Below, piece by piece: positions 43,254 through 51,006 of a stretch of 64,000 bases of DNA. The notes under the pieces were generated by a model, which was given only the letters and a program-made list of their open reading frames with translations, searched no databases and was not told where the DNA came from. Source of the DNA: Massilia sp. Root418. GTDB lineage: Bacteria > Pseudomonadota > Gammaproteobacteria > Burkholderiales > Burkholderiaceae_D. Every line of letters begins with the position of its first letter. Position 1 is the first letter of the stretch. The stretch is taken from positions 1,016,707 through 1,080,706 of the forward strand of contig NZ_LMEC01000020.1 of assembly GCF_001425265.1 (NCBI RefSeq), written 5' to 3'. The position numbers and the translations under genes were made by a program.

Positions 43254-44483
43254 CTAGTGCGCCGCCGCGCGCGCCGTGCGCGCCGCGCGTGCATCACGCG
43301 GCGCCCCGGCGTCCACGGCGCGGGGGTGCAGGCGGTCCAGGCGGCCGCTGAGCGCGGTCAGGCCCAGCGCGCCCAGCACCACCAGCGCGCCGATCCAGCC
43401 CGTGTGCACCAGGCCCAGGTGCGCGACGATCAGGCCGCCGCCCCAGGCGCCGCCCGCGATGCCCAGGTTGAAGGCCGCAATGTTCAGGCCGGACGCCACG
43501 TCCACCGCGCGCGGCGCATAATGTTCCGCCTGCTGCACCACGTACACCTGCAAGCCCGCCACGTTGCCGAAGGCCACCGCGCCCCACAGCAGCACGGTCG
43601 CCACCACCAGCAAGGGATGGGCGGCAGTGAAGGTCAGCGCCAGCAGCACGGCGGCCAGGCCGGCGAAAATGATCTTCAGCGCGCGCACCGGGCCGCGCCG
43701 GTCGGCCAGCCTGCCGCCCCAGATATTGCCCACCGCAACGGAGACGCCATACACCAGCATCACCAGGCCCACCGCGTTCTCGCCAAAGCCCGCCACGCCC
43801 TGCAAAATCGGCGCCAGATAGGTGAAGGCGATGAAGGAGCCGCCATAGCCGACCGCTGTCATGGCGTACACCAGCAGCAGCCGCGGCTGCCCCAGCACCC
43901 GCAGTTGCTGCATCAGCGAGGCCGGCGCGCCGTGCTGGATGGACTTGGGCACGAACAGCAGGCTGCCGGCAAAGGCCAGCACGCCCAGCGCCGACACGGC
44001 CAGGAAGGTGGCGCGCCAGCCGAAGTGCTGGCCGATGAAGGTGCCCAGCGGCACGCCGGTCACCAGCGCCACCGTCAGGCCGGTAAACATGATGGCAATC
44101 GCCGACGCCGCCTTGTCCCTGGGCACCAGCGAAGTCGCGATGGTCGAGCCGATCGAGAAAAATACGCCGTGCGCCAGGCCGGTGAGCACCCGCGCCAGCA
44201 CCAAAGAGGCATAACCGGGCGCCAGCCAGGCCATCAGGTTACCGGCGGTGAACAGCACCATCAGCGACAGCAGCAGGGTCTTGCGCGGCAGCTTGCCGGT
44301 CAGCGCGGTGAGCACCGGCGCGCCCACCGCCACGCCCAGCGCGTACAAGCTCACCAGCAAGCCTGCCGAGGGCAGGTCCACGCCCAGGTCGGCGGCAATG
44401 GTGGGCAGCAGGCCGACAATGACAAACTCGGTGGTCCCGATGGCAAACGCGCTGATGGTCAGCGCCAGCAAGGCAATAGGCAT
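43254..44483 (-). CDS. MFS transporter, DHA1 drug/purine efflux type
   Basis: A 409-residue 12-helix antiporter of the DHA1 group (AraJ/YdhP/NepI-like). Features are MPIALLALTISAFAIGTTEFVIVGLLP at the start in the classical form, LLVSLYALGVAVGAPVLTALTGKLPRKTLL (motif A region), RVLTGLAHGVFFSIGSTIATSLVP and LTVALVTGVPLGTFIGQHFGWR (motif C, antiporter signature). These exporters remove nucleosides, sugars or drugs; the substrate is not predictable. The ATG at 44483 has AGGAG 9 bases upstream. A close paralogue lies at 51007-52218. It is divergent from the DUF3820 gene. Confidence 0.9.
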   Translation of the reverse strand: MPIALLALTISAFAIGTTEFVIVGLLPTIAADLGVDLPSAGLLVSLYALGVAVGAPVLTALTGKLPRKTLLLSLMVLFTAGNLMAWLAPGYASLVLARVLTGLAHGVFFSIGSTIATSLVPRDKAASAIAIMFTGLTVALVTGVPLGTFIGQHFGWRATFLAVSALGVLAFAGSLLFVPKSIQHGAPASLMQQLRVLGQPRLLLVYAMTAVGYGGSFIAFTYLAPILQGVAGFGENAVGLVMLVYGVSVAVGNIWGGRLADRRGPVRALKIIFAGLAAVLLALTFTAAHPLLVVATVLLWGAVAFGNVAGLQVYVVQQAEHYAPRAVDVASGLNIAAFNLGIAGGAWGGGLIVAHLGLVHTGWIGALVVLGALGLTALSGRLDRLHPRAVDAGAPRDARAARTARAAAH

Positions 44484-44581
44484 GGCATAACTCCTGTAAA
44501 GTAGATGCCGTGCAGTATCGGCGCATTCATTGTTTCGAAAAAGATGGCGCCGGGCAGAAGATATTTGAATTGAGATCAACA

Positions 44582-44830
44582 ATGAACCTGGACTCCGACG
44601 CCCTGGCGCAGCTGCTGCGCTATGAAATGCCCTACGGGAAATACCAAGGCCGCGTGCTGGCCGACCTGCCCGGCCATTATCTGGGCTGGTTCGCCCGCGA
44701 AGGATTCCCCGCCGGCCAGCTCGGCGCCCTGCTGGCCCTGATGTACGAGCTCGACCATAACAACCTGCGCAGCCTGCTGGACCCCTTGCGTCCCGCGCCG
44801 CGCTACCCCACCCAGAGAAAGCCCCGATGA
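44582..44830 (+). CDS. DUF3820 family protein
   Basis: An 82-residue cytoplasmic protein of the DUF3820 family, recognised by MPYGKYQGRVLADLPGHYLGWFAREGFPAGQLG (given here as a pattern: P-x-GKYxG-x-LxDLPxxYL-x-W-F-x-xxGFPxGxLG). Some relatives are fused to exonuclease-like or quorum-sensing-associated proteins, but no function is established for the stand-alone form. It is divergent from the MFS gene, and its stop overlaps the ATG of the DinB-family gene (ATGA), so the two are co-translated. Confidence 0.88.
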   Translation: MNLDSDALAQLLRYEMPYGKYQGRVLADLPGHYLGWFAREGFPAGQLGALLALMYELDHNNLRSLLDPLRPAPRYPTQRKPR

Positions 44831-45393
44831 GTTCTTCCAGCCGCACCCGCCACTTCCAGCTGCTGTCCGACTACAACAGCTGGATGAACCAGAAACTGTA
44901 CCAGGCCGCCGCTGCGCTGCCGGCCGGCGAAGCGGCGCGCGAGCGCGGCGCGTATTTCGGCTCCCTGCTCGGCACGCTCAACCACCTGCTGGTGGCCGAC
45001 ACCATCTGGCTCAAGCGCTTCGCGGCCGACGGCGGCACCACGCCGGCCCTGTCGCCGGCCGCCTTTGCCGCGCTGGCGCCGCTGCGCGCGCTGGCCATGC
45101 CGTCCAGCCTGGACATGCCGCTGTTCGCCGCGCTGGCGCCCATGGCCGAGCACCGCGCCTGGCTGGACGGCGTGATTGCCGCCTGGACCGCCGCCCTGGC
45201 CGACGCCGACCTCGACGCCGTGCTGCACTTCACGCGCATGAACGGTGAACGCAACACCAAGCCGGTGGACGGCGTGCTGACGCACTTCTTCAACCACCAG
45301 ACCCACCACCGCGGCCAGGCCACCACCCTGCTGTCGCAGGCCGGCGTGGACGTGGGCGTGACGGACCTGCTGGCGCTGCTGCCCAACGCTTAG
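44827..45393 (+). CDS. DinB-family metal-dependent hydrolase-like protein
   Basis: A 188-residue four-helix-bundle protein of the DinB/YfiT superfamily. The three metal-ligand histidines are in LLGTLNHLLVADTIWLKRF (about 57) and HFFNHQTHHRGQATTLLSQAG (about 157 and 161). The opening FQLLSDYNSWMNQKLYQ and the region between fit the group long annotated as damage-inducible DinB. Relatives include thiol transferases using bacillithiol or mycothiol; in a proteobacterium the cosubstrate is unclear. It is coupled to the DUF3820 gene. The stop overlaps that of the convergent beta-lactamase gene by 4 bases. Confidence 0.88.
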   Translation: MSSSSRTRHFQLLSDYNSWMNQKLYQAAAALPAGEAARERGAYFGSLLGTLNHLLVADTIWLKRFAADGGTTPALSPAAFAALAPLRALAMPSSLDMPLFAALAPMAEHRAWLDGVIAAWTAALADADLDAVLHFTRMNGERNTKPVDGVLTHFFNHQTHHRGQATTLLSQAGVDVGVTDLLALLPNA

Positions 45394-47267
45394 TTGGCGG
45401 CGGCGGATTGCGCGGCAGGGGCCACAGCGGGCCCGGCCGGCGCCACCCTGCTCAGCACCTCGAACCCCGCGCTCACGCGCTGCGCGCCCGAAAAACTGCG
45501 GTTCGACAGCATCACGATGCCCGCCTTGCGCGCCGGATTGAACAGCACATAAGCGCTAAAGCCGCCGGTCGAGCCGGTCTTGTGCAGCCAGGCGTCCGCC
45601 TGCGGCGGCAGCGGCGGCGTGATTTCCGTGGCCGGATTCGGCTCGAACACCACCTTCTCGGCCGTGCTCACCAGCAGCTGATCCAGCCCGGCATGGCCCG
45701 GATACTGCTCCCAGACCAGGTCCTGCGTCATGGCGCCGGTCTTGAAATAGCCGGTGTGCGTGGCCGCCACCGCGCGCGCCAGCTTGTCCTCCAGCGGCAG
45801 CAGGCCCATGTTAGCGTCCACGAAGCGGATCAGGTCGCGCGTGGTGCTCTTCACGCCATACGCCTCCTCGGCCAGCACGCCCGGGTTCATGCGCACCGGC
45901 GCGCCCTTGCTGTTGTAGCCCTGCGCGTACTGCGCCATCTGCCCGGCCGGCACGCGGAGGTAGCTGTGCGCCAGGCCCAGCGCCGGGAACAGGGTCTGCT
46001 CCACCGCATCCGCGTAAGGCACGCCCAGGCTGGCGGCGGTGGCCAGGGACAGCAGGCCGATGCCCGGGTTGGAATAGGTGCGGTGCGAGCCCGGCGCGTG
46101 ACCGGGCTGCCAGCCCTTGTAATACGCCATCAGCTGCGCATGGGTCGTGATCTCCTGCGGCAACTGCAGCGGGAAGTCGCCCGCCGTGTGGGTGCCCAGG
46201 TGCACCAGGCTGACGCGGTCGAACACGCTGCCGCGCAGGGCCGGCAGGTGGCGGCTGACCGGATCGGTCAAGGCCAGCCTGCCCTGCGCCTGCGCATACG
46301 CCGCCAGGGTCACCGTGAACGTCTTGCTCACCGAGCCGAGCTCGAACAGGGTGGCCTCGCTGACCGGCTGCCCGGTCTCCTGCGATGCCACGCCGTAGTT
46401 GTAGAAATAATGCTTGCCGTTCACGCTCAGCGCCACCGCCATGCCGGGCAGCCCATGCTTTTCCAGCAGCGGCTTGAACGCCTGGTCCACCTCGATGGCA
46501 TTGGCCAGCGCGGGAAACTCGGCCACCAGGCCGTCGCGCGCCAGCACGCCGGCCGGGACATCCTGCGGCTCGCCCTGCTCCTTCTCGATCAGGCGCGCAA
46601 ACACATACTTGCGCCCGCCCTTCTCGGCCCAGCCCACGTACCAGCCGAAGCCGGAACCGCTGCCGGTCTTGCCGTTCACGCTCCAGCCCTCCACCGGCTG
46701 GCCGTAGCGCGTGAGGCGCGCGGTCATCTCATACGCCTTTTCGCTCACGCCCAGCTGGCGGTTCACCACCCGGCCCAGGAAGGACAGCTGGCCCAGCGGC
46801 GAAATGCGCAACGACGAGCCCAGCCAGGACGCGGTCAGGCCGTCGTTGCGCGCATCGCCCGCCACATCGGCATTGCCGTACTCGAAACGCCGGGTGTAGG
46901 CGGCAAAGCGCGCCTGGCCCAGCGCCACCGTGATGCGCTGCGAATACCACACCACCGACTCGCTCATCCACTTGGCCGGATCGGTGGCGCTGCGCCAGCT
47001 GGGACGCCAGTCCGGATCGCCCCGGCGGAACGGCAGCTGCGGCGCGTGCTCGTCGGTCAAAAAGCCGGCATCGTAGCCCATCAGGCTGAGCGGGATCTTG
47101 AAGGTGGACGCGGGCGTCACCTGGCGCTGGCAGTCGCCGCGCTGCATCAAGACCTTGCCGGTGGCGGCGTCGGCAATCGCCGTGCAGATTTCAGCGCCGT
47201 GCGCCGGGACGCCGGCCAGGCCAGCCACGCAGCCCAGCGCTGCCATGGCGATCATGCGAAATGTCAT
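45390..47267 (-). CDS. Bifunctional class D plus class C beta-lactamase
   Basis: A 625-residue exported protein carrying two complete serine beta-lactamases. Signal peptide: 1-25. Class D (OXA-like) domain, about 26-265: catalytic STFK (Ser54, Lys57), SVV (104-106), YGN (130-132) and KTGS (200-203). Class C (AmpC-like) domain, about 262-610: SVSK (Ser312, Lys315), YSN (398-400) and KTG (563-565). The nearest described design is the metagenomic class C/D enzyme LRA-13. Both active sites look intact, so hydrolysis of penicillins and cephalosporins is expected. The start at 47267 has GAGAGGAG 5 bases upstream; the frame is open 11 codons earlier. It is divergent from blaI-blaR1, with candidate operators in the gap. 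Confidence 0.94.
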   Translation of the reverse strand: MTFRMIAMAALGCVAGLAGVPAHGAEICTAIADAATGKVLMQRGDCQRQVTPASTFKIPLSLMGYDAGFLTDEHAPQLPFRRGDPDWRPSWRSATDPAKWMSESVVWYSQRITVALGQARFAAYTRRFEYGNADVAGDARNDGLTASWLGSSLRISPLGQLSFLGRVVNRQLGVSEKAYEMTARLTRYGQPVEGWSVNGKTGSGSGFGWYVGWAEKGGRKYVFARLIEKEQGEPQDVPAGVLARDGLVAEFPALANAIEVDQAFKPLLEKHGLPGMAVALSVNGKHYFYNYGVASQETGQPVSEATLFELGSVSKTFTVTLAAYAQAQGRLALTDPVSRHLPALRGSVFDRVSLVHLGTHTAGDFPLQLPQEITTHAQLMAYYKGWQPGHAPGSHRTYSNPGIGLLSLATAASLGVPYADAVEQTLFPALGLAHSYLRVPAGQMAQYAQGYNSKGAPVRMNPGVLAEEAYGVKSTTRDLIRFVDANMGLLPLEDKLARAVAATHTGYFKTGAMTQDLVWEQYPGHAGLDQLLVSTAEKVVFEPNPATEITPPLPPQADAWLHKTGSTGGFSAYVLFNPARKAGIVMLSNRSFSGAQRVSAGFEVLSRVAPAGPAVAPAAQSAAAN

Positions 47268-47313
47268 GCTACTCCTCTCAAACGTCGCGGAATGCGACAA
47301 ACATGACCATCAT

Positions 47314-47366
47314 GCGACATTGGTCACATCCGTGTCAAACATTTTATTTTTGGTGACATTGGTCGC
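47314..47366. promoter_or_regulatory. Two candidate BlaI operators
   Basis: GCGAC-ATTG-GTCAC (47314-47327) and GTGAC-ATTG-GTCGC (47353-47366) are near-identical imperfect dyads with 5-bp half-sites, centred 39 bp apart in the 120-bp gap between the beta-lactamase gene and blaI. One lies 46 bp from the enzyme start and the other 21 bp from the blaI start, so a BlaI dimer could repress both units. Confidence 0.6.
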
Positions 47367-47387
47367 AGACCGTAGCACAATAGCGCC

Positions 47388-47831
47388 ATGGCCATCCCCT
47401 CTATCTCCGAACTGTCCGTGCTCAAGGCGCTGTGGAAGCAGCAGCCGCTGAGCGCGCGCGAAATCCACGACCAGGTTGAACCCGAGCTGGGCTGGTCGTA
47501 CTCCTCCACCCGCAAGACCCTGGAACGCATGCTGGACAAGGGCTCCCTGCGCCAGCACACGCGCCACGGCGTGCAGGTCTACGAGGCCGCGCTGGAAAAA
47601 GTGGGCACCCTGGCCGCCTTCGCGCACGACTTCGGCAAGCGCGTGATGGAGATCGACACGCCGCTGCCGGCCAGCATGTTCACCGGCAGCAAGCTGGTGG
47701 ACGAGGCCGAACTGGTCCGCATGGAGCAACTGCTGAACGAGTGGCCGGACGACGCCGACGCGCCGGACGGGCCGGACGGGCCGGACGGGCCGGACCGGCC
47801 GGACGCCGCCGGCCGGCCGGGCGCGGCATGA
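47388..47831 (+). CDS. blaI: BlaI/MecI-family transcriptional repressor
   Basis: A 147-residue dimeric repressor. The winged helix covers about 1-75: ISELSVLKALWKQQPLSAREIHDQV, then the recognition helix YSSTRKTLERMLDKGSL and wing LRQHTRHGVQVYEAAL. The dimerisation helices follow (VGTLAAFAHDFG, ELVRMEQLLNEWP). In BlaI systems the BlaR1 protease triggers cleavage or inactivation of this protein when a beta-lactam binds. The C-terminal 25 residues are an unusual Asp/Gly/Pro repeat (DGPDGPDGPD) encoded by 9-bp tandem units. The ATG overlap with blaR1 (ATGA) couples the two. It is divergent from the beta-lactamase gene it should repress. Confidence 0.94.
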   Translation: MAIPSISELSVLKALWKQQPLSAREIHDQVEPELGWSYSSTRKTLERMLDKGSLRQHTRHGVQVYEAALEKVGTLAAFAHDFGKRVMEIDTPLPASMFTGSKLVDEAELVRMEQLLNEWPDDADAPDGPDGPDGPDRPDAAGRPGAA

Positions 47832-49657
47832 GCGGCACCGCCCCGCTCGACGCATGGCTGCTGCGCTTCCTGCTGGCCAGCGCCGGCTGCCTGGCGGCCG
47901 GCCTCGGCGTGTGGGCGCTGACGGCGCTGTGCCGCCGCCTGCCCGGCGTGGCCCTGCAGCGCTCGACCTGGCTGCTCGGCCAGGCCACCGTGGTGGCGGC
48001 CTTCCTCGTGATCCTGCTGCCGCACAGCGAACGCCTGCGCCTGGTGCCGCCCATCGACCTGCCGGACGCCGCCCAGGTCCGCCCCGCCGCAAGCGGCGGC
48101 CAGGCCGCGCAGCCAGCCGCCGCCGGGCAGGACGCCCTGGCCGAAGCGGGCACCCGTCCCGCCGCCTGGCTCACGCACGCCGCCCAGGCCTGGCTGCTGG
48201 CCTACCTGCTGGGCCTGGGCTACGCCGTCTTCCAGCTGCTGCGCGCGCGGCGCATCCTCAACGGCCTGGCCGCCAGCGGCCAGCACCTGCCCGCCCCGCC
48301 CTCCGCCTCCGCCTCCGCAGCCGCAGCCGCAGCCGCGCCCGCCGCCGGCCGGCCCGTGCGCACCCCGGCCGTCATCGAAGTGGACGCCCCGATTTCCCCC
48401 ATGCTGTTCGGACTGTTCCAGCCGCGCCTGCTGCTGCCGCGCCACCTGCGCAGCTTCGACCCGGCCCAGCAGCAACTGATCGTCGAACACGAACTGACGC
48501 ACTGGCGCCGCCGCGACCTGCAATGGATGAGCGTGGGCATCGCGCTGCAGACGCTGCTCTGGTTCAACCCCTTCATGCGTTTGCTGCGCGGCAGCCTGTC
48601 CTGGGCCCAGGAACTGGGCTGCGACCGCGACGTGCTGCGCGGCCGCCCGCCGGCCCAGCGCAAGGCCTACGCGGCAGCGCTGGTGGCGCAGCTGCGCCTG
48701 CAGCACGGCGCGCCCAAGACCGCGCTGGCCTTCGGCGGCGTCTGCGCCAGCACGCTGGCCTCGCGCATCGCGCTGATCCGCGAACCGGCGCGCGCCCAGG
48801 GCCGCCGCGCGCGCGCCGCCCGCCTGCTTGCGCTGGCCGGCCTGGCCGGCGTGTTCGCCGCCAGCCTCGCCCTGCAGCCGGCGCTGGCCTGGCGCATCGC
48901 GCCGGCTGCCTCGCAGGCGCCGTTCAGCTGCACCGTACTGGCCGACGCCGCCAGCGGCCAGGCGCCGGCGCGCGAAGGCCATTGCGACGAGCGCGTTACG
49001 CCCGCCTCCACCTTCAACATCGTGGTGGCCCTGATGGGCTACGACAGCGGCATCCTGCGCGACCAGCACGCGCCCGTGCTGCCGTTCAAGGCCGGCTACC
49101 CCGCCTACATCCCGTCCTGGCGCGCCGCCACCGACCCTGCCGGCTGGCTGCAGAACTCGGTGCTGTGGTATGCCCAGCAAGTGACGCGCCAGCTGGGCGC
49201 CGCGCGCTTCCAGCAATACGTGCAGCGCTTCGGCTACGGCAACCAGGACCTGGCCGGCGAGCCGGGGCAGGACAACGGCCTGACCCAGTCCTGGGTCGGC
49301 TCCAGCCTGCGCATTTCGCCGCTGGAACAGGTGGCATTCCTGCGCAAGGTGGCCAGGCGCGAACTGCCGCTGTCGGCGCACGCGTACGCCATGACCGAAA
49401 GCATCATGCCGCGGCAGACGCTGGCCAACGGCTGGGAAGTGCACGGCAAGACCGGCACCGCCTCGGCGCTGCTGCCCGATGGCAGCGAGGACGGCACGCG
49501 GCAGTACGGCTGGTATGTGGGATGGGCCAGCAAAGGCCAGCGGACGGTGGTGTTCGCCCGCCTGGTGCTGGACGCCAGGCAGGAAGTGGCCATGGGCGGC
49601 GCACGCGCACGCGAGGCGCTGCTGCGCGAGCTGCCAGCGCGGCTGGACGCGCTGTAG
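47828..49657 (+). CDS. blaR1: BlaR1-type sensor-transducer with class D-like sensor domain
   Basis: A 609-residue inner-membrane protein. N-terminal helices are at about 8-35, 48-66 and 118-138. An M56 zinc-protease domain carries HELTH (221-225) and the glutamate of QELGCDRD (262). A further helix near 315-335 precedes a periplasmic sensor domain homologous to class D beta-lactamases (about 345-609). The sensor is strikingly similar to the OXA half of the neighbouring enzyme (LMGYDSGIL, WRAATDPAGW, FGYGNQDLAGE, GSSLRISPLEQ, KTGTAS). The expected STFK/STYK motif is STFN (Ser394, Asn397; codon AAC), so the general-base lysine is missing. A 75-residue Ala/Pro-rich linker interrupts the membrane part. 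It is co-translated with blaI. Confidence 0.92.
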   Translation: MSGTAPLDAWLLRFLLASAGCLAAGLGVWALTALCRRLPGVALQRSTWLLGQATVVAAFLVILLPHSERLRLVPPIDLPDAAQVRPAASGGQAAQPAAAGQDALAEAGTRPAAWLTHAAQAWLLAYLLGLGYAVFQLLRARRILNGLAASGQHLPAPPSASASAAAAAAAPAAGRPVRTPAVIEVDAPISPMLFGLFQPRLLLPRHLRSFDPAQQQLIVEHELTHWRRRDLQWMSVGIALQTLLWFNPFMRLLRGSLSWAQELGCDRDVLRGRPPAQRKAYAAALVAQLRLQHGAPKTALAFGGVCASTLASRIALIREPARAQGRRARAARLLALAGLAGVFAASLALQPALAWRIAPAASQAPFSCTVLADAASGQAPAREGHCDERVTPASTFNIVVALMGYDSGILRDQHAPVLPFKAGYPAYIPSWRAATDPAGWLQNSVLWYAQQVTRQLGAARFQQYVQRFGYGNQDLAGEPGQDNGLTQSWVGSSLRISPLEQVAFLRKVARRELPLSAHAYAMTESIMPRQTLANGWEVHGKTGTASALLPDGSEDGTRQYGWYVGWASKGQRTVVFARLVLDARQEVAMGGARAREALLRELPARLDAL

Positions 49658-49702
49658 CGCCCCCGCGGCCGGCAGCCCGCTGCCGCGCTGGCCGGCTTCC
49701 GA

Positions 49703-50137
49703 TCAGGCCGGCGGCAGCGCCCGCACCACCAGTTCCTGGTAGCCAGAAAACGGATCGGCCTCGCGGCTGAACGCATGGCCGGGCAGCAGCGCCAGCAGCA
49801 GTTCCGCCGTGGTGCGCACCACGCAGCCGGCCGCCACGTGGCCGCCGGACACGCGGCCCTGCGCGTCCGATACCGACATGTGCAAATGCGCCCCGTCCGG
49901 CGACACCGAGCCGGCCAGAGTCAGGATCTCCAGGTCGCCGCGCAGCTCGGTGGCCGCCGGCATGCCCGCGTAGCGCAGCTGCGCCACGCTCAGGCTGCCT
50001 ATCCCCTGCAGCACGAAAGCGGCGCCCGCGCCGGCGCCCCCGCCAGCACCGGCGGCCGCCTCCGCCACGGCCGCCACGATGGCCGCGCGCAAGTCCGCGC
50101 CCGGCCCCAGCCGCAGCGGATGCGCCTGCAGCGTCAT
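49703..50137 (-). CDS. PCC/DUF296-domain protein
   Basis: A 144-residue protein made of one PCC (DUF296) domain, the fold known from plant AHL proteins and small bacterial trimers. Markers are LQAHPLRLGPGADLRAAIV, AFVLQGIGSLSVAQLRY, LEILTLAGSVSPDGAHLHMSVSDAQG in two blocks, and GRVSGGHVAAGCVVRTTAELLLALL. The His pair in HLHMSV and HV resembles the metal site seen in archaeal homologues. No AT-hook is present, so DNA binding is not implied; the bacterial function is unknown. Its ATG overlaps the stop of the glutaredoxin-like gene (ATGA). A Gly/Ala run (AGAGGGAGAGAA) sits at about 29-40. Confidence 0.87.
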   Translation of the reverse strand: MTLQAHPLRLGPGADLRAAIVAAVAEAAAGAGGGAGAGAAFVLQGIGSLSVAQLRYAGMPAATELRGDLEILTLAGSVSPDGAHLHMSVSDAQGRVSGGHVAAGCVVRTTAELLLALLPGHAFSREADPFSGYQELVVRALPPA

Positions 50138-50514
50138 GCCGGCAGCTTGGGCGCCACCAGCGCGGTGAACTCGCCGCTGTCGACCAGCTTCTTCAAGTCC
50201 TGGAAGCCGCCCACCAGCGTGCCGTTGATGAACACCATCGGCAGCGTCGGCCAGCCGCTCCACATTTTCAGCGCGGTGCGCCGGCGCCACTGGCTCAGGT
50301 AGCTGCCGTACTCCAGGTAGGCATACGGTGCGCCCTGCGCATCGAGCAGCGCGCGCGCCTTGCGCGGAAAGGGATTCATCGCCATGCCGACCACCACCAC
50401 CTTGTTGGCGGCGACGGCGGCCTGCACTTCCTGCACGGTGTCGGCGTGGTTGCCCGCGATCTTGCTGCGGATGGCGGGATGAAGTCGGGTTTCTTCCAGT
50501 ACGGGACGGCTCAT
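50134..50514 (-). CDS. Glutaredoxin-fold protein lacking active-site cysteines
   Basis: A 126-residue thioredoxin-fold protein of the glutaredoxin family. VVVVGMAMNPFPRKARALLDAQGAPYAYLEYG is the strand-loop-helix that normally carries CPYC or CxFS (quoted here in the family sense: position of the Cys is held by Asn-Pro-Phe-Pro). WPTLPMVFINGTLVGGFQDLKKLVDSGEF is the usual cis-Pro and glutathione-binding end. The protein contains no cysteine at all, so it cannot perform thiol-disulfide exchange; glutathione or protein binding remains possible. The ATG at 50514 is plausible although without a strong ribosome-binding site. It is translationally coupled to the PCC-domain gene. Confidence 0.88.
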   Translation of the reverse strand: MSRPVLEETRLHPAIRSKIAGNHADTVQEVQAAVAANKVVVVGMAMNPFPRKARALLDAQGAPYAYLEYGSYLSQWRRRTALKMWSGWPTLPMVFINGTLVGGFQDLKKLVDSGEFTALVAPKLPA

Positions 50515-50547
50515 GGCGCTTCCATTGTCGTTGCAGATGGCGCGATA

Positions 50548-50961
50548 TTACAGCAGCGCCAGCGTCTCCGTATCCGGCTCGCCGGCGAAAAAGCGTTTCA
50601 GGCAGGCCGGGAACAGCGGCTCGGCCGGCGCCGCCTCGGCAAACAGCGTCATGCAGGAGCGGAACTTGATGTCGTCCGGCGAACCGAAAATGGCGTGCGC
50701 GCTCACGCCCTGGCCGGCCGCCAGCACCAGTGCGCAGCACTCGCGCAAGCGGCCGCCGAGCAGCGGGTGGTCCAGATAAGCCCGCGTTTCGGCCAGCCCG
50801 GACAGCGCGTAGCGGTGCGCCATGTCGCTGCGCCCCAGCCCGGCCAGCTGGGGGAAGATGAACCACATCCAGTGGCTGAGTTTGCGGCCCGCGTGCAGCT
50901 CGGCCAGCACGGTCTCGTAGACCGGCTCCTGCGCCGTCACAAAGCGTTCAAGATCCCACAT
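50548..50961 (-). CDS. DUF1810 family protein
   Basis: A 137-residue cytoplasmic protein of the DUF1810 family (structurally related to NADAR-type proteins). Characteristic segments are LERFVTAQEPVYETVLAELHAGRKLSHWMWFIFPQ in two blocks, GLGRSDMAHRYALSGLAETRAYLDHPLLG, and FGSPDDIKFRSCMTLFAEA. The conserved His-Trp-Met-Trp and Asp-Asp-Ile-Lys patches are intact. The biochemical role is not established for this family. The ATG at 50961 follows GGGGTGGCC; a GTG two codons upstream is the alternative. The gene is 33 bases upstream of the glutaredoxin-like gene in the same orientation and may be its operon partner. Confidence 0.88.
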   Translation of the reverse strand: MWDLERFVTAQEPVYETVLAELHAGRKLSHWMWFIFPQLAGLGRSDMAHRYALSGLAETRAYLDHPLLGGRLRECCALVLAAGQGVSAHAIFGSPDDIKFRSCMTLFAEAAPAEPLFPACLKRFFAGEPDTETLALL

Positions 50962-51006
50962 GGCCACCCCGTTTCCCTTGCTAAGCGATGGGGCAAGTAT
51001 AGCCCC

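Noticed and set aside
45390..47267. Two separate beta-lactamase genes with a sequencing error between them
   Set aside because: The frame is continuous through the junction (FPALANAIEVDQAFKPLLEK), with no internal start or ribosome-binding site, and fused class C/D enzymes are described.
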